Source of the DNA: Akebia trifoliata
Taxonomy: Eukaryota; Streptophyta; Magnoliopsida; Ranunculales; Lardizabalaceae
DNA: 64,000 nucleotides
Assembly: GCA_017979445.1 (NCBI GenBank)
Contig: CM030719.1
Coordinates: 26,031,996 to 26,095,995, forward strand
Direction: 5' to 3'
Position 1 is the first letter of the stretch, and every line of letters starts with the position of its first letter. A program made the position numbers and the translations under genes. The notes under the pieces are model-generated. The model ran no database searches and had not been told where the DNA came from. It was given only the letters and a program-made list of their open reading frames with translations. Of the stretch, positions 11,899 to 23,372 are shown in pieces.

Positions 11899-12110
11899 GG
11901 GTCCTGTTTAGGTGCCAACCATTTGGCCAACAACATGGGTTAGAAGTTTCAGAATGGGTTAATTTTATGACTTGAAGAATCATGGACTGTCATTTTTTGT
12001 AAATCACTTTTGATGGGGTTAGAAGTTTTGGAATGGGCTGATTTTTGGCGAAGATGATCTCTATATGCTGAAACTTTTAACCCATGTAGGTCAAAACTTT
12101 GACCAATTTT
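11899..12110. mobile_element. TA-repeat-associated MITE, truncated copy E2
   Basis: It begins gggtcctgtttaggtgcc and contains gggttagaagttt, gaatgggctgatttttggcg and cccatgtaggtcaaaac in the family order. Much of one internal hairpin is missing and the right terminus is eroded. It lies just upstream of duplication unit A. Confidence 0.65.
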
Positions 12111-12596
12111 TTTTTGTAGCAAATCAACTGATGAGATTGGAAGTTAAGGTATATTGTGGCATTTCAAAGAATCAAACAAAGCTTATATGCTCCCAAAAGT
12201 GTTTTATGGTTAGATGCCAAATGTTGGCATAAATTGAAAATGGATGAAGGTTGAATATTTGTGAGAATCTTATGTAACTTAAAAAGACTATATATTTTTT
12301 TGGGCTAAAATGCTCTTATTTATTTCTATTAATGACTAAAATGGGAAATAAAATATTTTTACTATAATTATTTTATCATGTCCAACACGCCGGTCATGTA
12401 TGAATGTATATAACATCGATTATCACAAGGTTTGTTGAATGGTTAGGAAGGTTCATTAGCCAATTAGGACACGATATTGGCTTTTGCATATTATATTTTA
12501 TAACATAAACTATAATATTTCTTTGCTAGCCAGGCTTAGTCTTTGTTATATGTATCCTGATGAGAAGAAGAAGAAGAAGGTTTAAAAGAAAGGCAA

Positions 12597-14666
12597 ATGG
12601 CGAATCATCCATGTTTGAATGTAACATCTGATGATCACAAGTATTCTTCCCCAATTCCTTTGATTGGCTTATATACAGCGGCAGCCACTTTGGTATGTTT
12701 TCTATTTATGATTTTTGATGTGTTCCATGCACTTCATCAGAAGAAACCATGGATACCTTGTCGATTCTTCTCTCTCAACTCACTTATACTAACTCTTCTT
12801 GGAATAGCAACAAAACTCCCTGTAGATCTCACCACTGCGATGCCTTCTGCTCATGATCAACTATCCAAACTTTCTGGTAGTGTCTTGATATGTATCTCCA
12901 TGGGTTTTTTCTTACCTTCACTTGGAGCTCAGAGTCACTATGAACGTCTTTCCAACATGGCCTCCCTGACCATCTTTGTAATAGCCATTGTTGTCAATGT
13001 TAGTATACAAATGGTTACAAGGGTGATCTTCGCATTCATTGTAGAACATGTCATAATCTTGTCTTGTATGGTGCTTTTGCTAATTGCATTATGGGATTCT
13101 ACTTTTAGACTTCATTTTACTTCTGATATTTACCTTGATGATTTAAAAGAGCGACTTGAAAAGGGCGACCCTCAAAGTTCGGCGAACAACTGTTTGATTT
13201 ATCGAATGAAGTTGTTTTATGTATCCAGTTATGGAAACAACCCTCAATTAGCACTCAACGGTACCCCACCTGGTATGACTTTGTGCATGATTCCCACACT
13301 TTGCACAGTAGTTTTTTCCCAAGCTGCAATTAAATCCCTTGTTCTTAATAATAAGATGGAGTTTGGTTCTGGAGTTTCGGATTACAAATGGTCAATATGG
13401 ATGGTTGTTGTGACTCAGATTTTTTCCATCGCAGTAGGTTGTATAGCAACTGGCTTTAGATGGCTTACCGTGGTGAGCAACCTTGACATTGAAGAAGACG
13501 ATGACTTAAGAGGACCAGATGAACCATATATCCATATTGCATCAAGGTTCAAAGGCTTAAGAATGAGTCGGAATGTCAAATTTGGCATTGTTGTTTGTCT
13601 TTCAGAGGTCGTCATTGTGACCCTATTGCCTTTTATTTTGACATGGTTAGCAGCATATGTGATGGGAGTCACTAAAACATGCTTGGCTAATAAACTGAGA
13701 AATGGTGACACCACAGATTTGATGAGAGAAGAAAAATTCTATTTCTATGAGACAGGATTGATCAGATGGATACAAAGGAAAGGTGAGGAGGATATGAAGA
13801 GGTTGTTGGAGATATATCAAATCAATTCTCCAACTCGTATCTTCCAACTCTTCTGCAAAACTACTCCATCTCAAGAGTCTCTTATTAACAAATTTCAAGT
13901 TTCTTCAGAAAATAGGATATCTTGCCTTTCAACTGTGATCCTCGTAAGAATGGCTATTGTTTCATTGCCAGATACTCTCAGTGCTTCTCTAATTCACACC
14001 TTAGATGAAGTCTTCGAAATCATTTATTTCATCGACAAGAAAATGAATGTCGTAAATCTTCGTAACAAAGTTAAATGGATGACGGCAAAATATATGTGGG
14101 AACATAAGGGATGCATCAAATTGTCAGTAAAGAAACAGTGTTCCGAACTTCTTATGAGATCTATGGATGGAGGATTTCATTCTCACTCTCAATCTCAATT
14201 GGACTTAAACGATGCACTTAGGATTATTGAAGAAATACCATTGAAACATGATATGATAAATATGGTTGTATGTCACGACGTAGATGCCATCAATGAATTT
14301 ATCATGAAGTGTCAACCGTGCACATCAATCAATGAGTTATACAATCACATCGAGCAACTATTTGTGGACATGTTACATTTTTTCTTCTCTCAACTCCCAC
14401 ATGCCATAATCAAGGATATTGTTGAGAGTCCCAACGATGAATGCGAAGAGAAGGCAAGGCGCTCCATGAAATTCCTATGCAAACTTGCACAATTGGAGGA
14501 CAAAGTTCACTGGTCATTTCCTATTGGAACTGGCATTACTAGCTTGATAAGCCCTCAATTTCTTGCTAGAGATGCTCATGATCACATCGAACCATCTGAA
14601 AGCAATGCATCTACACATCTTGCGCTTCAGGTAGTTGAAGATGGTGAAATTCAAGAGCATGCTTAA
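12597..14666 (+). CDS. Plant multi-membrane-span protein of unknown function, copy 1
   Basis: A single uninterrupted frame of 689 codons with no intron. About eight hydrophobic spans are visible, at roughly residues 18-42, 57-78, 93-111, 121-141, 143-166, 226-249, 264-290 and 327-357. A long soluble C-terminal half follows (residues 360-689) with charged helices and a Ser/His-rich stretch near 528-535. Recognisable marks are PCRFFSLN (54-61) and LPVDL (74-78). From memory, plants have a family of uncharacterised membrane proteins with this N-terminal pattern; I could not check this and propose no function. A GAA-rich run ending 13 bases before the ATG (12564-12580) is probably 5' UTR. Nine residues differ from copy 2: P5, Q48, I64, I131, T361, L404, T423, Q514 and F655 here. 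Confidence 0.85.
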   Translation: MANHPCLNVTSDDHKYSSPIPLIGLYTAAATLVCFLFMIFDVFHALHQKKPWIPCRFFSLNSLILTLLGIATKLPVDLTTAMPSAHDQLSKLSGSVLICISMGFFLPSLGAQSHYERLSNMASLTIFVIAIVVNVSIQMVTRVIFAFIVEHVIILSCMVLLLIALWDSTFRLHFTSDIYLDDLKERLEKGDPQSSANNCLIYRMKLFYVSSYGNNPQLALNGTPPGMTLCMIPTLCTVVFSQAAIKSLVLNNKMEFGSGVSDYKWSIWMVVVTQIFSIAVGCIATGFRWLTVVSNLDIEEDDDLRGPDEPYIHIASRFKGLRMSRNVKFGIVVCLSEVVIVTLLPFILTWLAAYVMGVTKTCLANKLRNGDTTDLMREEKFYFYETGLIRWIQRKGEEDMKRLLEIYQINSPTRIFQLFCKTTPSQESLINKFQVSSENRISCLSTVILVRMAIVSLPDTLSASLIHTLDEVFEIIYFIDKKMNVVNLRNKVKWMTAKYMWEHKGCIKLSVKKQCSELLMRSMDGGFHSHSQSQLDLNDALRIIEEIPLKHDMINMVVCHDVDAINEFIMKCQPCTSINELYNHIEQLFVDMLHFFFSQLPHAIIKDIVESPNDECEEKARRSMKFLCKLAQLEDKVHWSFPIGTGITSLISPQFLARDAHDHIEPSESNASTHLALQVVEDGEIQEHA

Positions 14667-14994
14667 ACATCATGGACTTCCAAAGGCAATAATGAAGGTA
14701 TGTGTCTTTTTTATTTGATAGTATCAAGAAGAAGAATTTCACTTCTTGTGTATTTTGGCCCGTTGTTATTATAAAAAAAAAAAGTCATGATAATATGACG
14801 TCCCTCTCTGACATATGCCCCCATCAAAGAACCATAGATCATTTGCCTTGAGATACATAAGAAAAAGATTTATGATTATGCGTATCCCAAGACAAATGAT
14901 CTACAGTTCTATGATGGGAGTGTATGTCAAAGGGGTGTCACGAAATCATTACACAAAAAAAAAAAGTCTTTTATCTTTGAAATATCAACTTATG
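14667..14994. other. 3' flank of membrane-protein copy 1, with hairpin element C1
   Basis: After the stop at 14664-14666 the sequence stays close to the unit B counterpart but drifts quickly. At 14812-14945 is a hairpin: cccatcaaagaaccatagat pairs with atctacagttctatgatggg across a loop with gagatacataagaaaaaga. It belongs to the same hairpin family as those at 1225, 4545 and 17050. Confidence 0.55.
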
Positions 14995-15638
14995 TAGGGG
15001 TGTCAATGGGTCGGTTCTTATTCGGCTCCTAAGGAACTTTGAACCATAACCATTATATTAGTTTAGTTCCAGTTCTTGTTGGTTCTGGATCCAATTCTAA
15101 AATAAATTTAAATAGAATTGTAACTGCCAAAAATCACAGGCACCCATCGGTTCTATTTCTCAAAAATTGAATGAAGAAAAAAAGTATTTCAAATCATCAT
15201 AAATAAAAAAAAAAAAATTCCTTTCAAGAAATTAACATATTATCAACAACATTGTTAACTTAGTTATAATTAAGATACAAATTAATTATTTTTTTCAAAA
15301 ATAAAATTTTATTTTTCTTAAAAGTAATAATTTTTTAGAAGAGTAACTCATTTTTAGTTTCAATCGATAATTTATATGAAAAATTGAAGAATTTTATATA
15401 ACATGTATTTATTTTTGAAATAAAAAAATACCTTAAATCATTTATAATATGAAAATAAATCGGTTCCAGGTACTAGCGGGTATCTATTAGATAAAACCTA
15501 ATGATTCTAGATTCTATCGGTTCGGTTCCATTTTAGACCTGACTTTAATCGATTCTAATAAAAAAAGATCCCGAACCAGGGTATTTGGCTCCGATTCTAA
15601 TTCAATTTCAGTTAAATAAGTACTCATTGACATCCGTA
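14995..15638. mobile_element. Non-autonomous hAT-like element, unit A copy
   Basis: Ends are taggggtgtcaatgggtcgg and the inverted tactcattgacatccgta. Flanking 8-bp repeats are aacttatg (14987-14994) and aacttaag (15639-15646), seven of eight identical. An 8-bp target duplication with this kind of short terminal repeat is typical of hAT elements. There is no transposase reading frame in its 644 bp. It predates the segmental duplication because unit B has it at the same place (22681-23335). Confidence 0.7.
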
Positions 15639-15678
15639 AACTTAAGCAATTGTTCAACCACCAAATATATATATATAT

Positions 15679-16186
15679 GGGGGGCGTGCAATGGCCAACT
15701 TTTTGGCAAAACATTTTTCAAAACATGAGTTAGAGGTTTTGGAATGGGCTGATTTTTGGTGCGGATGATCTCAACGGTGAGGAGATCATCCTCACCAAAA
15801 ATCAGCCCATTCCAAAACTTCTAACCCCATCAAAAACAGTTTACAAAAAATGGACGGTCCACGATTTTTCAGCATGTAAACATGGGTTAGAAGTTTTGGA
15901 ATGGGCTGATTTTTGGTGACGATGATCTCTATGATTAGAAGATCATCCTCCCCAAAAATCAGCCCATTCCGAAATGTTTAGCCCCATGTTTACAAGTTGA
16001 AAAATCGTGGACCGTCCATTTTTTGTAAATGATTTTTGATGGGGTTAGAAGTTTTGGAATGAGCTAATTTTTGGTGAGGATGATCATCCTCACCAAAAAT
16101 CAGCCCATTCCGAAACTTCTAACCCATGTAGGACAAAACGCGTTTGTTAAAGTGTGTGGTAAAACTTAGGGTGCCGAACGGGACCC
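15679..16186. mobile_element. TA-repeat-associated MITE, copy E3 (compound, 508 bp)
   Basis: The element is bounded by TA runs. It is longer than the 381-bp standard form because it carries three internal hairpins (ctgatttttggt... with its complement) instead of two. The right end, gtgtggtaaaacttagggtg then ccgaacgggaccc, is intact. The left end differs (ggggggcgtgcaatggcc), so this may be a fusion of two copies. Confidence 0.7.
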
Positions 16187-16198
16187 TATATATATATA

Positions 16199-16492
16199 GG
16201 GTGGCGTTCGGAGGCTCTAAAGAGAGCTAAACATTTTTCAAAACATGGGTTAAAATTGGAATTGGCTGATTTTTTGTGAGGATGATCTCTATGATGAGGA
16301 AATTATCCTCACCAAAAATCAGATCGTTCTGAAACTTCTAACCCTATCAGAAGTGATTTACAAAAATCGGACGGTTCATGATTCTTCAACTTGTAAATTA
16401 GGGTTAGAAGTTTTGAAATAAATTGATTTTTGGTGAGGATTATCTTTTCATCATAGAGGGCATACTCACAAAAAATCAGCTCATTCCAAATA
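16199..16492. mobile_element. TA-repeat-associated MITE, copy E4
   Basis: It begins ggtggcgttcggaggctct after a TA run and has the family's hairpin and gatttacaaaaatcggacgg segments. It stops at ctcattccaaatatata without a normal right terminus. Unit B has the matching copy at 25922-26226. Confidence 0.65.
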
Positions 16493-16499
16493 TATATAT

Positions 16500-17640
16500 A
16501 AAAGCAAGTAAAGTATATTATAACAACCTTTGGTTATTAGTGAAAATAAATATACACGAATCCACCTCTAGAAATAATGAAACAAATATGCTGATTAATT
16601 TCATCTTGAAAATCTTGTTCGTCCACCTCTCTAAGGAACTCACTACTACACATGAGTGTGTATTTTGGAGACCCCACCACTCTATTGGTCCACGTGTACG
16701 ATCCTACTCCCTACTTTCTCTCCTTCACGTTAGATTTACTTTCTTTCCGAAAATAACCTTACACTAGTCAATTAATTAATTAAGAGAAAAAAAGGAAAAT
16801 GCTGAAGTAACGCTAAAATGACATCCCTGCTACCTATTAGAATATCATATATTATTATTATTATTATATATAATTTTTTATTTAATTCAAATATTAATTT
16901 TTTATTAATCTTAATATAATAATTATCTTTCTTATTATATTATAATTATATTATAAGACACTACGTAGGTCGAACCCTCCGTAATCGATCAATGGGAACC
17001 TCGAAGCTGTCTGGGGTAGGAATAAACTCATATTAGGCATTGTCGCAACCTCAACTGGTAGCTGACGTGGATGTGTTTACGGATCATAGATTTTGTTCAT
17101 TGAGATACGAGTGAGAAGAATCTATGGTTCTAGGCACACCAATGTCCCAACAGATGTCAATTTCAATGGTACTTCACCACGGCTCGAGAAAAAAAAAAAA
17201 AAGAAGAAGAAATAATAATTATTATTAATTATTAATTATTAAAAATAATAATTTTTATGAATTTAGAAAAAAAAAAAAGTAATAAACCGGCGGTTGGACT
17301 GCACGTTTCCAAGCTGACGAAAATACCCCCATGAAAATCGTCAGTCCAACTGTTGATTTTCAAATTGACGAAAATACCCCATAAAAGTCGGTGTTCCAAC
17401 TGTCGGTTTTCATTCCTCTTAAACATCGGTGGCCCAACTGTCGATTGCCATCAATTTTTGCACAAATTATATATCTCTCACTTACCCCATTCATACTTCT
17501 TTTATTGTCTTCTTCTCTCTCAACTTTTATTGTCTTTTTCTCGTTGTTGAGAATTTTTTTACAACATTTTTCTAGTTTGGGATTTTTTTTTCTGGGTACT
17601 CTATGATCAAAATTTTACTTATCAAAAATTTTAAAGTTGC
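16500..17640. other. Intergenic stretch with hairpin D1 and a short repeated motif, no gene
   Basis: At 17050-17150 is hairpin D1: gatgtgtttacggatcatag against ctatggttctaggcacacc. At about 17285-17450 a unit of roughly 55 bp, containing (g)acgaaaatacccc and ccaactgt(c/t)g, occurs about three times. All of this recurs in unit B near 27265-27760. No reading frame is convincing. Confidence 0.5.
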
Positions 17641-18090
17641 ACACTTACTCTATAATGTTTGCCCACAATGTAAATTACTGTTGTTTTGCCTATGTTTATA
17701 TTTTAGTTTTTCCACAAGGTAAAAACATTGATGGAAAAAGAATTTACGTGTGTTAGTCTTGCAAGAAATGTGGTCATTTTGTAATAGAATGTCCGAAGAG
17801 AGTTTCATGCCCCAAATGTCATGTAGGAACGATCATTTCCTTTGTCGTCAAGTTAGATACACCGAATAAAAGGTCACTCATACCAAAAATGTTTAAAAGA
17901 ATGTGGTTATTTTATGTTTATCAACCAAATTGTGAAGGGACAGACATCATCAACTGATCAATCAAAACTATTCAATATTAATGAGTTTTCTCGACTTTTT
18001 AGAGAAGTAGCAAGAGTGGTATTTTCTGAAGATGTGGAGGTGAAGGTGAAAATGGATTTGACTACAACGTTTAAGAGGACTCGTGAATAA
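17640..18090 (+). pseudogene. Decayed zinc-knuckle-like coding remnant, copy A
   Basis: The frame starting at 17760 reads CKKCGHFVIECPKRVSCPKC, followed by H. This looks like a run of CCHC/CxxC zinc-knuckle pieces, as in retroelement Gag or MULE-type proteins. Stops lie on both sides and no full domain remains. The unit B copy (about 28020-28450) reads YKKHGHFVPECPKRVPCPKC at the same point. The first cysteines are lost there, so both copies look non-functional. Confidence 0.35.
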
Positions 18091-19960
18091 ATGATATAGT
18101 TCGTAATTTATAAATTTTAGGTATTTTATTATTGTTATATGTATTTATGATGTTTTAATAATATCTAACTTATGTGAAGTGATGTTTTGTTAACATATAT
18201 TCTGATTATATGGATGTAATTAATTATGTATGTATGTTATAGGGAGTGTGGAATATGTGTATTTTTTTAGTAGGGGTGCACATTGAATCAGGCCAAACCG
18301 AGAACCAAACCAAACCAATACAGTTCAGATTGGTTTGGTTCGATTTTTTCGCTCAATGATTCAACTCTGATTTACAATTTTGCAATATCAATTGATTTGA
18401 TTCGATCTTTGGTTCAAGAAGTAGCCAATCTGAAAGAAAAAACACTAGAGAAATAGGTCAGATGAGAAGCTTACATTAATTCAAAATAAATATTTCATTG
18501 AAAACATATTACTAATACTAAGAGAAAGCAACATTACCAACAAGAAGTGCAACTAACAATAATAAAAAGCAACAATTAAACAAGATAGAGCAATAGAAAA
18601 AGCCAACACCAGTTACTAGGACACCTAATCCATATCACCAAAATCACTTTCATTTGTCTTATGATACAGTGAATGTAGATTATAATTGTAGACACCCCAA
18701 TTTGAACGTCCCCCATCTATTTCTAAGCCCATTTAAAATCCATCATTCCTAAAACCACCCAAACCCCTTTCGTGACCCTACCTTAAATCACTCCCTAACA
18801 TAAACCAATACCAACTCATCCCCTAACCGAAGCCAATTCTAATATAATTTTTAACTTAAATTACAAACTAATCCTAAGCCCAAACTAAAAAAGTCCAATT
18901 CAAACCATCCTAAAACTAAACCAATTTATATATAGACCACCATTCACCTCTCCTTGAGCCCTACCTATGAAGTCCAATCAATGCCCATTTGATGTTCACA
19001 CAACATCCAATCATTACCCTCAAAAGCTACACAACCCATAGCTCAACATACACCACTTATCATCGTCAAACATAATCATTTCATCCAAACTTTTATCACA
19101 AGTCATCCCCACATCCCTTTTCCTTCATTAACTCACTTAACTCACATACCTCCATACATTTTGTCACATGTCATCATCACAGTCACCCTTCCAAAACTTA
19201 ACCACCTTATCTTTTGCACAAATTATTTTTTTAACCAGACACTCACACCCTTCAACATTTACCAACACTCAATATATGTATGGATTGCCTAACCAATCTA
19301 ATTGAATTCTATCTTTGGGTTCGAGTCAAAAGAAACCCATTTATCCTTTTTCTCCATTTACCCCTCCCTAACATTAAAATTTCAAGCAATACATGCTTAA
19401 ACCTCATGACTTTCTCTCCCATCTTCTAACCTTGACCATTTTAACCTCAAAAGTAATTCTTCAACACCTATAAAATTGTCATCTCCTTCTCGAAAAGGTG
19501 ATGTTGGAACTTTCCCCCGCAAGTCTCATCTCTCTCAATTTTTCATCTCAATCTCATTTACTATCAAGTCATCTCTTCAATCTAAAAATCCCTACTAATC
19601 TCTTTACTATATCTTTTATTTTCTCTCTTGGAAAAAAAAGAATTCAACATAATTTACTAATGACCTAAGAAAAAGTCTAAGTCTCAAAGTCGGTTTAGAA
19701 TAGGGTTTAATTTTTGTACCTCCCTTCCTCTCCTCTCCATCTTTCTTATTTATCTTTCCTTTTCATTTCTTTAATTTTGATTTTCGAAGGCCTTAGGATG
19801 CGATGAATACCCTCCCCTACTTCTGGTAGATCGGAGTTCAGTTCGATCAAAAGTCTAGGGGTTGTAGTCATTTAAAAAAATAAAAAAAAAATCAATTTTA
19901 ACCCTCAAACACTTTGTGCACCCACCACAAAACTTATTTTGGGACTAAAGGAGATTGGGC
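18091..19960. other. LTR-like repetitive sequence, no gene
   Basis: From 18280 a block starts taggggtgcacattgaatca and carries many ggtttggttcg-type motifs. At 18687 tgtagacaccccaatttgaa resembles the start of many plant LTRs (TG..). A C- and A-rich region then runs to the duplication junction. I did not find the matching CA end, a primer-binding site or a target repeat. The matching region in unit B begins at 29044. Confidence 0.35.
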
Positions 19961-20263
19961 ATTTCTCTTGTTTATTTCTATTAATGACTAAAATGGGAAA
20001 TAAAATATTTTTAATATAATTATTTTATTATGTCCAACACGCCGGTCATGTATGAATGTGTATAACATCAATTATCACAAGGTTTGTTGAATGGTTAGGA
20101 AAGTTCATTAGCCAATTAGGACGCATTGACTTCTGCAAATGATATTTTATAACATAAACTATTATATTTCTTTGCTAGCCAGGTTTAGTCTTTGTTAAAT
20201 GCATCCTGATGAGAAGAAGAAGAAGAAGAAGAAGAAGCAGCAGAAGGTTTAAAAGAAACGCAA

Positions 20264-22333
20264 ATGGCGAATCATTCTTGTTTGAATGTAACATCTGATG
20301 ATCACAAGTATTCTTCTCCAATTCCTTTGATTGGCTTATATACAGCGGCAGCCACTTTGGTATGTTTTCTATTTATGATTTTTGATGTGTTCCATGCACT
20401 TCATCGGAAGAAACCATGGATTCCTTGTCGATTCTTCTCTCTCAACTCACTTACACTAACTCTTCTTGGAATAGCAACAAAACTCCCTGTAGATCTCACC
20501 ACTGCGATGCCTTCTGCTCATGATCAACTATCCAAACTTTCTGGTAGTGTCTTGATATGTATCTCCATGGGTTTTTTCTTACCTTCACTTGGAGCTCAGA
20601 GTCACTATGAACGTCTTTCCAACATGGCCTCCCTGACCATCTTTGTAATAGCCGTTGTTGTCAATGTTAGTATACAAATGGTTACAAGGGTGATCTTCGC
20701 ATTCATTGTAGAACATGTCATAATCTTGTCTTGTATGGTGCTTTTGCTAATTGCATTATGGGATTCTACTTTTAGACTTCATTTTACTTCTGATATTTAC
20801 CTTGATGATTTAAAAGAGCGACTTGAAAAGGGCGACCCTCAAAGTTCGGCGAACAACTGTTTGATTTATCGAATGAAGTTGTTTTATGTATCCAGTTATG
20901 GAAACAACCCTCAATTAGCACTCAACGGTACCCCACCTGGTATGACTTTGTGCATGATTCCCACACTTTGCACAGTAGTTTTTTCCCAAGCTGCAATTAA
21001 ATCCCTTGTTCTTAATAATAAGATGGAGTTTGGTTCTGGAGTTTCGGATTACAAATGGTCAATATGGATGGTTGTTGTGACTCAGATTTTTTCCATCGCA
21101 GTAGGTTGTATAGCAACTGGCTTTAGATGGCTTACCGTGGTGAGCAACCTTGACATTGAAGAAGACGATGACTTAAGAGGACCAGATGAACCATATATCC
21201 ATATTGCATCAAGGTTCAAAGGCTTAAGAATGAGTCGGAATGTCAAATTTGGCATTGTTGTTTGTCTTTCAGAGGTCGTCATTGTGACCCTATTGCCTTT
21301 TATTTTGACATGGTTAGCAGCATATGTGATGGGAGTCACTAAAAAATGCTTGGCTAATAAACTGAGAAATGGTGACACCACAGATTTGATGAGAGAAGAA
21401 AAATTCTATTTCTATGAGACAGGATTGATCAGATGGATCCAAAGGAAGGGTGAGGAGGATATGAAGAGGTTGGTGGAGATATATCAAATCAATTCTCCAA
21501 CTCGTATCTTCCAACTCTTCTGCAAAACTAATCCATCTCAAGAGTCTCTTATTAACAAATTTCAAGTTTCATCAGAAAATAGGATATCTTGCCTTTCAAC
21601 TGTGATACTTGTAAGAATGGCTATTGTTTCATTGCCAGATACTCTCAGTGCTTCTCTAATTCACACCTTAGATGAAGTCTTCGAAATCATTTATTTCATC
21701 GACAAGAAAATGAATGTCGTAAATCTTCGTAACAAAGTTAAATGGATGACGGCAAAATATATGTGGGAACATAAGGGATGCATCAAATTGTCGGTAAAGA
21801 AACGGTGTTCCGAACTTCTTATGAGATCTATGGATGGAGGATTTCATTCTCACTCTCAATCTCAATTGGACTTAAACGATGCACTTAGGATTATTGAAGA
21901 AATACCATTGAAACATGATATGATAAATATGGTTGTATGTCACGACGTAGATGCCATCAATGAATTTATCATGAAGTGTCAACCGTGCACATCAATCAAT
22001 GAGTTATACAATCACATCGAGCAACTATTTGTGGACATGTTACATTTTTTCTTCTCTCAACTCCCACATGCCATAATCAAGGATATTGTTGAGAGCCCCA
22101 ACGATGAATGCGAAGAAAAGGCAAGGCGCTCCATGAAATTCCTATGCAAACTTGCACAATTAGAGGACAAAGTTCACTGGTCATTTCCCATTGGAACTGG
22201 CATCACTAGCTTGATAAGCCCTCAAGTTCTTGCTAGAGATGCTCATGATCACATCGAACCATCTGAAAGCAATGCATCTACACATCTTGCGCTTCAGGTA
22301 GTTGAAGATGGTGAAATTCAAGAGCATGCTTAA
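20264..22333 (+). CDS. Plant multi-membrane-span protein of unknown function, copy 2
   Basis: An intact intronless frame of 689 codons and a tandem paralogue of 12597-14666, with 680 of 689 residues identical. The changes are S5, R48, T64, V131, K361, V404, N423, R514 and V655. None introduces a stop or lies in an obvious invariant motif, though I64T and I131V are in predicted membrane spans. The topology is as for copy 1: about eight spans in the first 357 residues, then a soluble C-terminal half. The GAA-rich leader is longer here (about 20213-20246, ending in gcagcagaagg). The about 690-bp run 20655-21345 appears free of differences from copy 1, unlike the flanks. Both copies look functional by sequence. 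Confidence 0.85.
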   Translation: MANHSCLNVTSDDHKYSSPIPLIGLYTAAATLVCFLFMIFDVFHALHRKKPWIPCRFFSLNSLTLTLLGIATKLPVDLTTAMPSAHDQLSKLSGSVLICISMGFFLPSLGAQSHYERLSNMASLTIFVIAVVVNVSIQMVTRVIFAFIVEHVIILSCMVLLLIALWDSTFRLHFTSDIYLDDLKERLEKGDPQSSANNCLIYRMKLFYVSSYGNNPQLALNGTPPGMTLCMIPTLCTVVFSQAAIKSLVLNNKMEFGSGVSDYKWSIWMVVVTQIFSIAVGCIATGFRWLTVVSNLDIEEDDDLRGPDEPYIHIASRFKGLRMSRNVKFGIVVCLSEVVIVTLLPFILTWLAAYVMGVTKKCLANKLRNGDTTDLMREEKFYFYETGLIRWIQRKGEEDMKRLVEIYQINSPTRIFQLFCKTNPSQESLINKFQVSSENRISCLSTVILVRMAIVSLPDTLSASLIHTLDEVFEIIYFIDKKMNVVNLRNKVKWMTAKYMWEHKGCIKLSVKKRCSELLMRSMDGGFHSHSQSQLDLNDALRIIEEIPLKHDMINMVVCHDVDAINEFIMKCQPCTSINELYNHIEQLFVDMLHFFFSQLPHAIIKDIVESPNDECEEKARRSMKFLCKLAQLEDKVHWSFPIGTGITSLISPQVLARDAHDHIEPSESNASTHLALQVVEDGEIQEHA

Positions 22334-22680
22334 ACATCATGGACTTCCAAAGGCAATAATGAAGGTATGTGTCTTTTTTATTTGATAGCATCAAGTAGAA
22401 GAATTTCGCTTCTTGTGTATTTTGGCCCATTGTTACATTTTTTTTTTTAAGTCATGATAATATGACGCCCCTCTACGACATATGCCCCCATCAAAGAACC
22501 ATAGACCATTTGCCTCGAGATACACAAGAAAAAGATTAATGATTATGTGTATCCCAAGACAAATGATTTACAGTTCTGTGATGGGAGCGTATGTCAAAGG
22601 GGTGTCACGAAATCATTACACAAAAAAAAAAAAAATTAAATAAATAAATAAATCTTTAATCTTCAAAATATCAACTTATG
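22334..22680. other. 3' flank of membrane-protein copy 2, with hairpin element C2
   Basis: This matches 14667-14994 with scattered changes. The hairpin at about 22485-22612 keeps both arms (cccatcaaagaaccatagac and gtttctgtgatggg-like), so it was in the ancestral unit. Confidence 0.5.
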
Positions 22681-23335
22681 TAGCGGTATCAATGGGTCGG
22701 TTCTTGTTCAGTTTCTAAGGAACTTAGAACCATAACCATTATATTAATTCAATTATGGTTCTTGTAGGCTCCGAATCCGAGTCCAAAATAAATGTAAATA
22801 CAATTGGAACTACCAAAAATCACAGGCACCCATCGGTTCCAGTTCTCAAGAATTGAATAAAGAAAAAAAGTATTTCAAATCATCATAAAAATAAAATAAA
22901 AAATCCTTTCAAGAAATTAACATATTATTTACAACATTGTTAACTTAGTTATAATTAAGATACAAATTAATTATTTTTTTCAAAAATATAATATTATCTT
23001 TCTTAAAAGTAATAATTTTCTAGAAGAATAACTCATTTTAAGTTTCAATCAATAATTTATATGAAAAATTGAAGAATTTTAGATAACATGTATTTATTTT
23101 TGAAATAAAAAAATACATTAAATCATTTATAATATGAAAATAAATGACAAAATAAATCGGTTTCGAGTACCTGCGGGTATCTATTAGATAGAACCTAACG
23201 ATTCTAGTTCCTATCGGTTCGGTTTTATTTTAGACCCGACTATAATCAGTTCTAATAAAAAAGGATCCCGAATTGGGGTATTTGACTCCGATTCTAGTTT
23301 GGTTTCTGTAAAATAGGTACCCATTGACATCCCTA
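22681..23335. mobile_element. Non-autonomous hAT-like element, unit B copy
   Basis: Ends are tagcggtatcaatgggtcgg and the inverted acccattgacatcccta. The right flank aacttaag (23336-23343) and the left flank aacttatg (22673-22680) are the same near-perfect 8-bp target repeat as in unit A. Confidence 0.7.
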
Positions 23336-23372
23336 AACTTAAGCAATTGTTTAACCACCAAATATATATCTA

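Larger units (their letters stand above)
12313..19960. repeat. Segmental tandem duplication, unit A
   Basis: The unit runs from ctcttatttatttctattaa (12313) to aaaggagattgggc (19960). The same order of features reappears in unit B (19965-30395): membrane-protein gene, hairpin C, hAT-like element, MITE block, hairpin D, zinc-knuckle remnant, LTR-like region. The end of unit A abuts the start of unit B within a few bases, so this is a direct head-to-tail duplication. Flanking DNA of the two units agrees at perhaps 92-95 percent by eye. Confidence 0.9.

Noticed and set aside
13415..13898. Minus-strand frames of 99 and 83 codons inside the membrane-protein gene (also at 21082-21565)
   Set aside because: They are shadows of the plus-strand gene. 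They are conserved only because the two paralogues are nearly identical.
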